From NCBI GenBank assembly GCA_947497175.1, contig CANMFM010000007.1, positions 186,001 to 250,000 on the forward strand: a stretch of DNA of 64,000 nt. Reading direction: 5' to 3'. The translations under genes were made by a program, and so were the position numbers. Below the pieces are notes generated by a model. The model did not search any database and was not told the origin of the DNA. It saw only the letters and a program-made list of their open reading frames with translations. Of the stretch, positions 47,748 to 58,216 are shown piece after piece; the stretch's first letter is position 1, and the number at the start of each line of letters is the position of its first letter. This DNA is from an uncultured Aquimarina sp. GTDB taxonomy: Bacteria; Bacteroidota; Bacteroidia; Flavobacteriales; Flavobacteriaceae.

Positions 47748-49040
47748 ATGCAATATTACAGCTTAAATAATAGAACAATAAAAGCATCTTTTTCTGATGC
47801 AGTAATCAAAGGGATAGCTCCGGACAAAGGGTTATATTTTCCAGAGCACATAGCACCATTACCGCAATCATTCTTTGATACTATCGAAACTCTAGATAAC
47901 ACAGAGATTGCATATCAGGCTATCCAGCAATTTGTAGGAGACCAGATCCCTGAAGCCGAATTAAAAGATATTCTTAATGATGTTTTAAGTTTTGATTTTC
48001 CTGTGGTAGAGATCGAAGATAATATTGGCACCCTTGAGTTGTTTCATGGACCCACAATGGCATTTAAAGATGTTGGCGCTCGTTTTATGGCCCGCTGCCT
48101 GGGATATTTCAACAAAAATAATGACAATCAAGTAACGGTATTGGTTGCGACATCCGGAGATACCGGGGGTGCTGTAGCCAATGGCTTTTTAGGTGTTAAA
48201 GGTGTTGATGTGGTTATTCTTTATCCCTCTGGTAAAGTGAGTAACATACAGGAAAAACAACTTACAACCCTGGGACAAAATATAGTTGCATTAGAAATTG
48301 ATGGGGTGTTTGATGATTGCCAAGATATGGTGAAAACTGCTTTTTTGGATAGCGATATTACTGAATACAGACAATTAACATCAGCCAATTCTATCAATGT
48401 CGCCAGGTGGCTTCCACAATTATTTTACTTTTTGTTTGCTTACAAGCAGGTGAAAAATAAAAGAAAAGATATTGTTTTTTCTGTACCTAGTGGTAATTTC
48501 GGGAACATTTGTGCAGGTATTGTAGCTCACAAATTGGGATTGCCAGTAAAACAGTTTGTTGCATCTACAAATATTAATGATACTGTAGTTCGATATTTAG
48601 AAACTTCAGAATACACTCCAAAACCTTCAAAAGCTACTATCTCTAACGCCATGGACGTTGGTAATCCGAGTAATTTTATTCGGATACAACAACTTTTCGA
48701 AAATGATTTTAAACAATTAAAGCACTCTTTTTCTGCCTTTAGTTTTGATGATATAGAAACTAAAGAAGCTATGAAAAGAATCTTTGATAACACAGGGTAT
48801 ATAACCGATCCACATGGAGCAGTAGGATATTTAGGGTTAAAAAAACAAGGCCTAAATGGAAATGATTATGGTATTTTTTTAGAAACTGCACATCCTGTAA
48901 AGTTTTTAGATGTTGTAGAAGAAACCTTAAACACAACTATTGAAATACCTTCACGAATAGAAAAAGTAATGAATAAAGAAAAGAAAAGCTATTCAATTAA
49001 TACCTATAATGAATTAAAGCAGTTCTTGTTAAAAAAATAA
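47748..49040 (+). CDS. thrC: Threonine synthase
   Basis: GPTMAFKDVGARFMARCLGYF; VATSGDTGGAVANGFLGVKGVDVVILYPSGKVS. Confidence 0.95.
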   Translation: MQYYSLNNRTIKASFSDAVIKGIAPDKGLYFPEHIAPLPQSFFDTIETLDNTEIAYQAIQQFVGDQIPEAELKDILNDVLSFDFPVVEIEDNIGTLELFHGPTMAFKDVGARFMARCLGYFNKNNDNQVTVLVATSGDTGGAVANGFLGVKGVDVVILYPSGKVSNIQEKQLTTLGQNIVALEIDGVFDDCQDMVKTAFLDSDITEYRQLTSANSINVARWLPQLFYFLFAYKQVKNKRKDIVFSVPSGNFGNICAGIVAHKLGLPVKQFVASTNINDTVVRYLETSEYTPKPSKATISNAMDVGNPSNFIRIQQLFENDFKQLKHSFSAFSFDDIETKEAMKRIFDNTGYITDPHGAVGYLGLKKQGLNGNDYGIFLETAHPVKFLDVVEETLNTTIEIPSRIEKVMNKEKKSYSINTYNELKQFLLKK

Positions 49041-49052
49041 GAACTGCTTTAA
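49014..49052 (+). terminator. Hairpin spanning the thrC 3' end and stop codon
   Basis: TTAAAGCAGTTCTT/AAGAACTGCTTTAA perfect 14-bp IR; no strong U tract after it. Confidence 0.6.
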
Positions 49053-49084
49053 ACTGAATACATTTTCTACGTAAAAATACGTGG

Positions 49085-50017
49085 TTACTCTTTAGCCATT
49101 GCCTTCATTACATTATATACAATGCTGGTCGTCGAGGCTAGATATTTAAAATTAACTGTAGTATATTTATCAGAACTTTGTTTCACAAATGGAGAATTAT
49201 CAGCATTTTTAAGTTCTGCCGTAAGTGTTACTGTATCATATCCAAAGTTAGAAAAGAATCTACTTTCTGGAGTAGCTACCGTTCTCTTGTAAATCGGTAC
49301 AGGAGACTCAATACGATATAGAGACTCTAAACTTAGGTTAGATGCCAACATTTCTATTGCTCTATCCTCATCGTTATCCCATCCCATATAATCAGATCTA
49401 TGCATAGAATGTACATTATAACCTTCAGTTTGCAGCATTTTTGTAAACATTCTGGTACCGATCATATTACTTTTCCAATGGTCAAAAAACACCACCATAA
49501 AGTTTTTATTTCGTTCCTCTAATTGAGCTAATTTCATTGCCACATAATATGCTATTGCTATACCTGTAGCATTATGTATTGCACCTGGGCTATTTTCTAC
49601 GGTATCATAGTGCGCGCAAATAATAACGTACTCATCACTACCATTTGTAGCGGGAATTTTTGCATAAACATTAGAACCCTGAAACTGCTCTCCTTGCTTA
49701 TTCTTTACATTATAATCGTTCCTTTCAGGTTTAAGACCCATATCTTTTAAGGAGTTTGATAAAAAATCAGCAGTAATTTTTCTTTCAGAAGCACTTGATC
49801 TGCTGCTTAACTTTTTCTTTCCCTTAATAGGTTCATGGCCGGTTAACTTACCTACGATACCTCGTTGGATGTTAATAATCTCGGCTTCAATTCGTTCTTC
49901 TTCCGTCTGAGCTGGGGCTAGCTGGATGGTAAAAACAAATACGAATAGTAAAAATGTTCTATAATAATTCATTTTGTAGGTTTTGTATTCCATTAAATTT
50001 AACACAAATTTAGGCAA
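49085..50017 (-). CDS. M28-like secreted metallopeptidase
   Basis: SNVYAKIPATNGSDEYVIICAHYDTVENSPGAIHNATGIAIAYYVAMKL; upstream ATG may be closer to MNYYRTFLLF. Confidence 0.75.
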   Translation of the reverse strand: MPKFVLNLMEYKTYKMNYYRTFLLFVFVFTIQLAPAQTEEERIEAEIINIQRGIVGKLTGHEPIKGKKKLSSRSSASERKITADFLSNSLKDMGLKPERNDYNVKNKQGEQFQGSNVYAKIPATNGSDEYVIICAHYDTVENSPGAIHNATGIAIAYYVAMKLAQLEERNKNFMVVFFDHWKSNMIGTRMFTKMLQTEGYNVHSMHRSDYMGWDNDEDRAIEMLASNLSLESLYRIESPVPIYKRTVATPESRFFSNFGYDTVTLTAELKNADNSPFVKQSSDKYTTVNFKYLASTTSIVYNVMKAMAKE

Positions 50018-50069
50018 ATAAAATAATAATCCAATTTATTACTTTTATTCCTAAAATAACACATCGAAT

Positions 50070-50657
50070 ATGAATTTTCCAAAAACCGTGCCCTTTTTTT
50101 TTATTTTACTACTTTTTTCACAATGTAAAAAGCAAAATTCGCAACAAAACCTTTTAGCAGCCAACGAAAACTGGCGATCAGAAATTATTGATTTCCCTTT
50201 AGAATTTGCTCCTTCACTAGAATATTCTGGTACAGAATATATACGTTTTTCTCCCGGGTGGGGAAAAGAAAATGCAGTCGATTATTTTTCTTATGTATTT
50301 TTATGGGTGCTGAACCAAGATCCCAAATTATCATCAAAAAAGTTAGAATCCGACATGGAACACTACTTTGATGGTTTGGCAAGCATTGTTTCTAAAGAAG
50401 ATTTGAAGCTAAATATTGACATAATAAAGTCCAAAGCCTTCTTTGAAAAGGTCAACGATTCTGTATATGCAGGAAAAATACTGACGTATGACCCTTTTAC
50501 AACAAAAAAAGACATTTCTCTAAATGCTATTGTTACGTATAGATTTTGCAAATCAGAAAAGAATCATTTAGTATTATTTAACATATCCCCTCAGACTCCT
50601 GAACATCAACTATGGAAAAAAATGCAAAAGATAACCGTTGATCTTGAATGTGATTAA
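50070..50657 (+). CDS. Hypothetical lipoprotein
   Basis: Lipobox LFSQCK; no recognised domain. Confidence 0.6.
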   Translation: MNFPKTVPFFFILLLFSQCKKQNSQQNLLAANENWRSEIIDFPLEFAPSLEYSGTEYIRFSPGWGKENAVDYFSYVFLWVLNQDPKLSSKKLESDMEHYFDGLASIVSKEDLKLNIDIIKSKAFFEKVNDSVYAGKILTYDPFTTKKDISLNAIVTYRFCKSEKNHLVLFNISPQTPEHQLWKKMQKITVDLECD

Positions 50658-50748
50658 TTTTTTATCCTTCAAACCTTAAATTTATTTTTATTTTTTCTTG
50701 ATTTTATCATAAAAAACGTAAATTTTTACATCCTAAAAATCCTCTATA

Positions 50749-51780
50749 ATGAATGTTTGTTTTTTAATGTATCCTTGGGAAGAAATCAATCCGGAAAAAG
50801 ACACGTCACTAACTTTGATTCATGAATGTACTAAACGTGGACATGGTGTTGCTTTGGCTACCCCCTCTAACCTTACGATAAGGGATAGTGTCACCTTCTC
50901 TTTTTGTAAAGTTATTAATCGTGCAGAGAAAATTTCTTCATCTTTAAAATCATTTTATGCAAAATCAACGTTTAGAGACGAAATGTTGCCATTAGCAGGG
51001 TTTGATGTTATTATTTTGCGTAGCAACCCGCCATTAGATATGATTATGCTTAATTTTTTGGACTCTGTAAAGGATGACGTATTTATTATGAATGATATAG
51101 ATGGTATACGTAGATCAAATAACAAACTTTATACGGCTGCTTTTGATGATATTGAAACCCATTTTATACCTAAAACGCACGTTACTAAAAACAAAGACTA
51201 TCTGATCAAAATGATAAAAGAAGCCCCTAGTGATAAAATGATCTTAAAACCACTTAATGGTTTTGGAGGTTCTGGGGTAATCTTAATAGAGAAAAGAGCC
51301 ATGAGCAGCATTCGCTCACTTCTGGATTTTTATATTGATAATAAAGATGGGTCTACAAATTATGTAATACTTCAGGATTATATAGAAGGAGCAGATCAGG
51401 GTGACGTTAGAATATTGATTCTTAACGGAAAACCTATCGGTGCGATGCGCCGAATTCCGGGAGAAGATGATCATAGATCTAATGTTACTGCAGGAGGATC
51501 TGTTGTTAAACATTCGTTGACTAAACAAGAAAAAGAATTATGTCGAAAAATAGGGCCTAAACTAGTTAAAGACGGTCTTTATTTTGTTGGTATTGATGTT
51601 ATTAACGGGATGTTGGTTGAAGTTAATGTAATGAGTCCGGGTGGCATTACCTATATTAATAAAAAATACAAAGTAAAGTTACAAGAGAAGGTTATTGATT
51701 TTATCGAAGACAAAGTAGTACAACGTGTCAATAGATTTGACAGAAAAGCCAAACTACGAAAAACTGTGGATGATGCTTAG
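50749..51780 (+). CDS. Glutathione synthetase-like ATP-grasp protein
   Basis: DKMILKPLNGFGGSGVILIEK; VILQDYIEGADQGDVRILILNGKPIGAMRRIPGEDDHRSNVTAGGS; FVGIDVINGMLVEVNVMSPGG. Confidence 0.88.
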   Translation: MNVCFLMYPWEEINPEKDTSLTLIHECTKRGHGVALATPSNLTIRDSVTFSFCKVINRAEKISSSLKSFYAKSTFRDEMLPLAGFDVIILRSNPPLDMIMLNFLDSVKDDVFIMNDIDGIRRSNNKLYTAAFDDIETHFIPKTHVTKNKDYLIKMIKEAPSDKMILKPLNGFGGSGVILIEKRAMSSIRSLLDFYIDNKDGSTNYVILQDYIEGADQGDVRILILNGKPIGAMRRIPGEDDHRSNVTAGGSVVKHSLTKQEKELCRKIGPKLVKDGLYFVGIDVINGMLVEVNVMSPGGITYINKKYKVKLQEKVIDFIEDKVVQRVNRFDRKAKLRKTVDDA

Positions 51781-52603
51781 GCTTTCTATTAAAGAAATTA
51801 TTGCAAAAATAAATGCTGAAGAACTCTTCTATGCTGTAGCAGACGATTATTCTTTTACATTAAAAATAGATGCTTACACACATTATATTTGTGGTGCCAT
51901 ACACGATGGTCATCAATTTCGTAGAGAGCTATGGAATAATTGCCTGCATACTGAATACGAACGTTGGTACGAAGAAGATCCTGCTACTAAACAAATGATT
52001 CAACATCATTCTATCGTTATCGCAGGTTGTGATTCTCGTTTCGAATACGACCTTAACAGAGCTCCTGACGCTGCGGTATATGAAGACGCCTGGGGCAAAG
52101 AATTATGGAAAAAGCCATTAAAAACCGAAGTTAAAGATCGTTCTTTAGAAAAACATTATAATTTTTATAAAGTTGTTCACGCACTTATTGCCAAAATAGA
52201 ATCCAAATATGGAGCAGCAATTGTTTACGACATACATTCATACAATTGGAGACGATGGGATCGTAGCGTACCCGTGATTAATTTGGGTACCACCAATATT
52301 GATAACAAAAAATATTCTTCGTTTGTCGATTCATGGTCTACTACCTTATCACAAATTCGATTACCACATAACATTGAAACAACATCGGGTATTAACGACA
52401 CTTTTTATGGTCATGGTTATTTCTTAAAATATATTACCAAAAATTTTAAAAATACGTTAGTTCTGGCTACAGAGTTTTCAAAAATTTATTGTCACGAACT
52501 TGATTATATTATATATCCGGAAATTGTACAGGCAATTGAAACCGGCCTTCAAACGAAACTGCCTCTTCATGCGCAAGAATTTTATAATCACTTCATTAAA
52601 TGA
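51770..52603 (+). CDS. N-formylglutamate amidohydrolase family protein
   Basis: GAIHDGHQFRREL; AGCDSRFEYDLNRAPDAAVYEDAWGKELW; VYDIHSYN; likely start MMLRLSIKE at 51770 rather than 51725. Confidence 0.8.
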   Translation: MMLRLSIKEIIAKINAEELFYAVADDYSFTLKIDAYTHYICGAIHDGHQFRRELWNNCLHTEYERWYEEDPATKQMIQHHSIVIAGCDSRFEYDLNRAPDAAVYEDAWGKELWKKPLKTEVKDRSLEKHYNFYKVVHALIAKIESKYGAAIVYDIHSYNWRRWDRSVPVINLGTTNIDNKKYSSFVDSWSTTLSQIRLPHNIETTSGINDTFYGHGYFLKYITKNFKNTLVLATEFSKIYCHELDYIIYPEIVQAIETGLQTKLPLHAQEFYNHFIK

Positions 52604-52683
52604 GAACCAAAGCATTTGTTAATTTCCGTTTTTTACAGTTAGTTTGTGTTTCTCAAAGGACAGAAATAATCAAATAGAGAAAA

Positions 52684-53841
52684 ATGATTGAAGATGTTGT
52701 AGAAACGTATAGTGATCTTTTTGAAATAGATCAAAACCTTGATAGATTGGTTAAGAATATAGAACTTCTTAATTTTCTTAATCCTTTAAATATTCAACAG
52801 GAAAAAAAGAGTTTTTTTGCCTGCAAATACAGAAAAAACCCCGTATTTAACTACAGGAAAATTAAATTCAACCCTTATAAAATGCAACGGTTGTTTTTTA
52901 GTCAACGATTAGAACGTATCGAAGATGATCAAATAAGAAAATTATACCAAGATATAATTTATGAATATTCTGGTTTGATACACTGTATAGAAACTATAGG
53001 ATCTGGAAAAAGTTTTTATTACAATTCTTTAAAAGTATTTGGAACACCTAAAGAACGTGATGTAGAAAATGCTCGTTTTATTCTTCACTTTGATGATGAG
53101 CAATCTACTGAAGATGTAATAAAAAAAATCTCTGCAAATGAAGCAGAAGTATATTTCGAAGATTTTGCAAAACGATATACCTTCGATTTGAACATAAAAC
53201 AATCTACTCATATTTCGGCAGCAGCTATGGTACTCAATGCTTCTGAAACATTAGTCCTGAAAAAAAATCATACGTTTAGTGATAATGATTTAAAAGTACT
53301 GGCAAATCATGAAATTGGGGTACATTTGGTGACTACTTTTAATGGGAAAAGTCAACCTTTAAAGATTTTTTCTAATGGTTTTGTAAATAATACCGAGACT
53401 CAGGAAGGATTGGCAGTTTTTAGTGAATATATGGCGGGCTGTCTTACTTTAAAACGGATGAAAGAATTAGCGTATCGAGTAATTGCCGTAGATAGTTTAA
53501 TTAAAGGGTATGATTTTGCAGCTACTTTTGATCTATTATATAGTCAATATAAGCTAGATAGAGATGCAGCCTGGCAAATTACTTTAAGAGTACACCGGGG
53601 CGGTGGATTTACTAAAGATTATTTATACTTAACCGGGCTAAAAAAAATATATGATTTTTATTATTCTAAACAAGATATAAATCCTCTGTTAACCGGCAAA
53701 GTTACCCTTGAAAATAAAGACAGTATTATAAGGTTACAACAACTAGGATTGGCCAATAGAAGTATGCACATTACAGATTCTTTTAAACTAAATCTAAATA
53801 CGAATAAGAAACTCGACTTTATTTTAAGAAATTTGAAATAG
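52684..53841 (+). CDS. DUF1704 / QEGLA-motif (MATCAP-related) putative metallopeptidase
   Basis: KVLANHEIGVHLVTTFNGKSQPLKIFSNGFVNNTETQEGLAVFSEYMAGCL: HEIGVH and QEGLA motifs. Confidence 0.88.
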   Translation: MIEDVVETYSDLFEIDQNLDRLVKNIELLNFLNPLNIQQEKKSFFACKYRKNPVFNYRKIKFNPYKMQRLFFSQRLERIEDDQIRKLYQDIIYEYSGLIHCIETIGSGKSFYYNSLKVFGTPKERDVENARFILHFDDEQSTEDVIKKISANEAEVYFEDFAKRYTFDLNIKQSTHISAAAMVLNASETLVLKKNHTFSDNDLKVLANHEIGVHLVTTFNGKSQPLKIFSNGFVNNTETQEGLAVFSEYMAGCLTLKRMKELAYRVIAVDSLIKGYDFAATFDLLYSQYKLDRDAAWQITLRVHRGGGFTKDYLYLTGLKKIYDFYYSKQDINPLLTGKVTLENKDSIIRLQQLGLANRSMHITDSFKLNLNTNKKLDFILRNLK

Positions 53842-53848
53842 CTGCAGC

Positions 53849-54382
53849 TTATAATTTCTTAAATTTTTGAGCACAAGCTTCAATACATATAAGAGTAAGA
53901 ATAAGTTCTGTACCCGTCTTTTCAAAGAAAATTGTAATGACATCATCTTCGCAACCAATAGTTAACGTTTTATTTTCTAAAGAAAAAGTACCAGAACTAG
54001 TATCATCAGATGGTGTAAACACATTACATAATGAGCCATTTGCAGACGTTACTGTACCGTTATCAAAAAATTCTAATGTGAAGTCACTATCGATGAGTTG
54101 AAACGTACCACTACCGTCTCCCGGATCTACCAATTGTTCAACAAGTAACCATTTACCAACAATATCTGCACTTATATTAAGCGCATCATCATCATCAGAA
54201 CACGATCCTAATATCATAAAGCTTAAAAAAATGAATACTATACCTCTCATGATTATCTTTTTATTCTTAGATCTCGTTTTTTTGAAATGGTTGCTTCTAC
54301 TAAATATCCTAATAAAATAATAAGTGTCGTAAACTAATATTTTATCAAGATTATAACAAAAAAGCATTGTATAGCTAATCAA
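53849..54382 (-). CDS. Lipocalin-like lipoprotein (true start probably internal, [22 protein letters not shown])
   Basis: Lipobox [31 protein letters not shown]. Confidence 0.7.
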   Translation of the reverse strand: MISYTMLFCYNLDKILVYDTYYFIRIFSRSNHFKKTRSKNKKIIMRGIVFIFLSFMILGSCSDDDDALNISADIVGKWLLVEQLVDPGDGSGTFQLIDSDFTLEFFDNGTVTSANGSLCNVFTPSDDTSSGTFSLENKTLTIGCEDDVITIFFEKTGTELILTLICIEACAQKFKKL

Positions 54383-54422
54383 AGTTTTTTACTTTCGGCG
54401 TCAATTTCTAATCATTCCTACA

Positions 54423-55505
54423 ATGAAAAACACAGCACTAACCCAAACTCATATTGCTCTAGGAGCTAAAATAGTACCTTTCGCAGGTTTTAATATGCCT
54501 GTATCCTACGAGGGTGTAAATATTGAGCACGAAACTGTTCGTAATGGAGTTGGTGTTTTTGATGTTTCACATATGGGAGAGTTTTTAATCACAGGTCCAA
54601 ATGCCTTAGATTTAATTCAAAAAATTACTTCTAATGATGCGTCTAAGTTAGTGAATGGAAAAGCACAATACAGCTGTTTACCAAATGATAAAGGGGGTAT
54701 TGTAGATGACTTAATCGTTTATAAAATTGAAGACGAAAAATACCTAATGGTCGTAAACGCCTCAAATATTGAAAAAGATTGGCAATGGATCAATAGTCAC
54801 AATACCATGAATGCCGAAATGCGTGACTTATCTGATGCATATTCTTTATTAGCAATCCAGGGCCCAAAAGCTATTGCGGCAATGCAATCGTTAACTTCTG
54901 TTGATTTAGAAAAATTGAAATTTTACACTTTTGAAATAGCTGACTTTGCTGGGATAGAACATGTTATCATTTCTGCTACTGGATATACGGGAAGTGGCGG
55001 TTTCGAAATTTACTGTAAAAACTCTGAGGCGCAACAAATATGGGATAAGGTTTTTGAGGCTGGAGCTGATTTTGGTATCAAACCAATAGGACTGGCAGCA
55101 AGAGATACCTTACGATTAGAAATGGGATATTGCCTATACGGTAATGATATTAATGAAACAACCTCTCCTATCGAAGCTGGATTAGGATGGATTACTAAAT
55201 TTTCTAAAGATTTTATCAATGCAGATGCTTTAGCCAAAGAAAAAGAACGGGGAGCAGAGCGTAAGTTAGTTGGTTTTGAGCTTGATGAGCGTGGTATTCC
55301 TCGTCATGATTACGATATTGTTGATGGTAATGGTAATACTATTGGTATAGTAACCTCGGGTACTATGTCTCCTTCTCTAGGAAAAGGCATAGGACTAGGT
55401 TATGTACCTTCTGTTTTTGCAACACCAGGAAGCAAAATTTATATTCAGGTTCGAAAAAAAGCAATTCCGGCAACAGTAATAAAGTTACCTTTTTATAAAG
55501 GATAA
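54423..55505 (+). CDS. gcvT: Glycine cleavage system T protein
   Basis: [58 protein letters not shown]. Confidence 0.96.
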   Translation: MKNTALTQTHIALGAKIVPFAGFNMPVSYEGVNIEHETVRNGVGVFDVSHMGEFLITGPNALDLIQKITSNDASKLVNGKAQYSCLPNDKGGIVDDLIVYKIEDEKYLMVVNASNIEKDWQWINSHNTMNAEMRDLSDAYSLLAIQGPKAIAAMQSLTSVDLEKLKFYTFEIADFAGIEHVIISATGYTGSGGFEIYCKNSEAQQIWDKVFEAGADFGIKPIGLAARDTLRLEMGYCLYGNDINETTSPIEAGLGWITKFSKDFINADALAKEKERGAERKLVGFELDERGIPRHDYDIVDGNGNTIGIVTSGTMSPSLGKGIGLGYVPSVFATPGSKIYIQVRKKAIPATVIKLPFYKG

Positions 55506-55529
55506 CCTTACAATAAACATTACAATTCT

Positions 55530-55575
55530 TAAGTTTCAAAGTTACATCTGTAATTTTTGAAACTTAGTTTTTTTA
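55530..55575 (+). terminator. Intrinsic terminator of gcvT
   Basis: TAAGTTTCAAA/TTTGAAACTTA stem followed by G-TTTTTTT. Confidence 0.88.
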
Positions 55576-55588
55576 TACGTTATCATAT

Positions 55589-56404
55589 TTGAAAAAAATT
55601 CTCATCATAGGAGCCAGTGGTTTTATAGGAAACGCTCTTTATAAAGAGCTCAACTCCTATTTTGATACCTATGGTACATATCACACTGATAATACGTTTT
55701 TTGACAAAAATCAAAAGTTTTTTCAGTATGATATGGAGACCGAAGATATTGCAATCTTACTAGATAATCTTAAACCTACCATTATTATTGCCGCTTTAAG
55801 AGGCAATTTCAATTCGCAGTTAGATGCACATCAACGTATGATAAATTGGATTAAAAATCATAAATGTAGGCTTTTATTTATCTCTAGTGCCAATGTATTT
55901 GATTCGTTTAGCAATTACCCATCGTATGAATATGATAAAACCCTTAGCGACAGTGTTTTTGGGAGATTTAAAATCAAAATAGAGAATGCATTAATGCGAT
56001 TGCCCACGCACAAATATGTTATAGCTAGAGTGCCTATGATTTTTGGGGCTGCAAGCCCAAGGGTACAAGAACTTAAAACACTTCATGATCTCAAAGCGCC
56101 GGTAGAAGTATTTCCAAATGTAATTATAAACGCTACTACGATATTAAAATTCACACAACAGATACATTATATTATAAATCGCAGTAAAAAAGGAGTTTTT
56201 CATTTGGGAAGCACCGATCTAATTTATCATTTTGACCTTATCAAAGAGATCTATGACATGCTACAGTTAGAAGATCCTATTTTTAAACAAGTATACGACT
56301 CTAATAATGATCGCTACCTGGCTGTGTTACCCAGAGATAATAAACTGCCCAAAAATCTTCAAATCACAACACAACAAGTGATTGATTCGGTAATGATAAA
56401 ATGA
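55589..56404 (+). CDS. RmlD-like NAD(P)-dependent sugar-nucleotide reductase (TTG start)
   Basis: MKKILIIGASGFIGNALYKEL; FISSANVFDSFSNYPSYEYDK; start codon is TTG. Confidence 0.78.
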   Translation: MKKILIIGASGFIGNALYKELNSYFDTYGTYHTDNTFFDKNQKFFQYDMETEDIAILLDNLKPTIIIAALRGNFNSQLDAHQRMINWIKNHKCRLLFISSANVFDSFSNYPSYEYDKTLSDSVFGRFKIKIENALMRLPTHKYVIARVPMIFGAASPRVQELKTLHDLKAPVEVFPNVIINATTILKFTQQIHYIINRSKKGVFHLGSTDLIYHFDLIKEIYDMLQLEDPIFKQVYDSNNDRYLAVLPRDNKLPKNLQITTQQVIDSVMIK

Positions 56405-56462
56405 TTCTTAAGGAACTCATAATTGAGTATTTGTTATTCATAATTCATAGTATCTTTACAAT

Positions 56463-56882
56463 ATGATTGAAGAAGGAAAAAAAATCATCCTATTTGACGG
56501 TGTCTGTAACTTATGTAATGACTCGATTAATTTTGTGATAAAACGGGATAAAAAAGACATTTTTAGATATGCTTCTTTACAGAGTGAAATTGGTCAACGA
56601 CTACTTAAAGAAAGAGACATAGATATTTCAAAAATAGACTCTATACTTTTGATAGACCCCTCTGTTGCCTATTATTATAAATCAACAGCTGCTTTGCAAA
56701 TTGCAAAACAGCTGTCTGGTATATACCCTTTACTTTCTGCTTTTTTTATTTTTCCGAGATTTTTTAGAGATTGGATTTATGACATTATTGCTAAAAACAG
56801 GTACAAATGGTTTGGCAAAAAAGATGCGTGTATGATTCCGACACCAGAACTTAGAGCCCTTTTTATTGATCAAAATACGTGA
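56463..56882 (+). CDS. DCC-family thiol-disulfide oxidoreductase (DUF393)
   Basis: ILFDGVCNLCNDSINFVIKRDKKDIFRYASLQSEIGQ. Confidence 0.9.
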   Translation: MIEEGKKIILFDGVCNLCNDSINFVIKRDKKDIFRYASLQSEIGQRLLKERDIDISKIDSILLIDPSVAYYYKSTAALQIAKQLSGIYPLLSAFFIFPRFFRDWIYDIIAKNRYKWFGKKDACMIPTPELRALFIDQNT

Positions 56883-56912
56883 TCAACGTAAACTAACTCC
56901 CAGTCTGTCTAT

Positions 56913-57065
56913 TTATTGTGATATCGATTGAGAATTAATAGTTGCATCCTGTACTTTCATAGTGATACGTTCCTTCTGTATTTTATTCATATTATCAATA
57001 TGTACAAAAATCAAACAAAACATTGTAAAACAGATTAATGCAATAGGTAGTAAAAATTGTTTCAT
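56913..57065 (-). CDS. Unannotated 50-aa small membrane protein
   Basis: Own translation: MKQFLLPIALICFTMFCLIFVHIDNMNKIQKERITMKVQDATINSQSISQ*; below the size cut-off of the ORF track; paralog of the neighbouring ORF. Confidence 0.65.
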   Translation of the reverse strand: MKQFLLPIALICFTMFCLIFVHIDNMNKIQKERITMKVQDATINSQSISQ

Positions 57066-57291
57066 ACCGTTATACTTTCTAGATTTAATTTGATTTGGAG
57101 CAAAAAAACCTTATTCATATTACGGTTTAAAAGTAATCATATAAGCTAATTGCATCCAATACCCTTCTATAATTCGTAACAAACCAATTAGAATTCGTTA
57201 GATTATTTTAAGAAAAGAATTAAAACAACCTAAATCATCTCATCTTGAACTCAGATTTAGATAAATACACAATTGAATCCTTTCTTATTCT

Positions 57292-57483
57292 TCATTTAGT
57301 TATTACAATATCATCTTTAAGACTAGATTGATTTGATTTGCTCTCTATAGATACATCGATTTGATGTTTTTTTCTCAATTCATCAGATTGAGATTCTAAC
57401 TTATTTACATTATCTATATGTACAATACTAAGACATATAACAGCAAATGAAATAAGAGATATGGGTAGGATGAACTGTTTCAT
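57292..57483 (-). CDS. 63-aa small membrane protein, paralog of 56913-57065
   Basis: MKQFILPISLISFAVICLSIVHIDNVNKLESQSDELRKKHQ... Confidence 0.65.
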   Translation of the reverse strand: MKQFILPISLISFAVICLSIVHIDNVNKLESQSDELRKKHQIDVSIESKSNQSSLKDDIVITK

Positions 57484-57552
57484 TTTAAGCGAGTATTAAT
57501 TTGTGTGGTATAGTGATGTAACAAAAGTATGTATTAGAACAATGCTATGTAA

Positions 57553-57590
57553 GGGGAGTTTACCTATAAATGGAAAGGGGGTTTTCCCCC
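57553..57590. promoter_or_regulatory. G/C-run palindrome GGGGGTTTTCCCCC plus GGGGAGTTTACC
   Basis: Located about 70-107 nt upstream of the 57483 start; resembles 27690-27738. Confidence 0.4.
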
Positions 57591-57715
57591 TATTAGGTAA
57601 GTTAAACTAAAATGCTACCTCAGTTGCTCAACCAAAACACTGCTATACTTTAAAATGGAACCTCACGGATAGTAAAACTCCCTTGAGGTTGTATATTCTT
57701 CAATTTTGATCCTAC

Positions 57716-58135
57716 CTAACGTGTAAATTCATATAGGAAGCCATCTCTAAATTGTTCATCAATAGTAAATTTAGTGTTGATAATATTCAAATTACCAATA
57801 CTAACTTCATTAACAATCAATTCTTGAACACCATTTGTTATTTGTATCGAGTAATTATAAGTTCCGGTAGATAGACTATCTTCTAAATTATTGTCTGTAT
57901 TATTATTAACAACATCTATAGTTTTAGAAGTTTCATCAAAATTCCAAACAATAGTTCCTGCCTCAAAAATATGATCCACACCTAAAAAACCTCCAGTCAC
58001 AGCAATAAGATTCCATTCCCCTTCTATTCCCAACGAATTTGGGTCAGGAACATCAACAGTTATCTCATTATCATCATTCTTACAGCTAAAAAGTGATAAA
58101 AAAAATAATATTCCGATTACATATTTCATCTTCAA
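57716..58135 (-). CDS. Lipocalin-like lipoprotein
   Basis: Lipobox LFSCKN; LGIEGEWNLIAVTGGF. Confidence 0.7.
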   Translation of the reverse strand: MKMKYVIGILFFLSLFSCKNDDNEITVDVPDPNSLGIEGEWNLIAVTGGFLGVDHIFEAGTIVWNFDETSKTIDVVNNNTDNNLEDSLSTGTYNYSIQITNGVQELIVNEVSIGNLNIINTKFTIDEQFRDGFLYEFTR

Positions 58136-58216
58136 TTTCTTTTAAGCTAATAGACTTATAACTATTGATGAAGTACTTTTAGTGTATGTATTGCAAAATT
58201 AATAGTTACATTGTGC

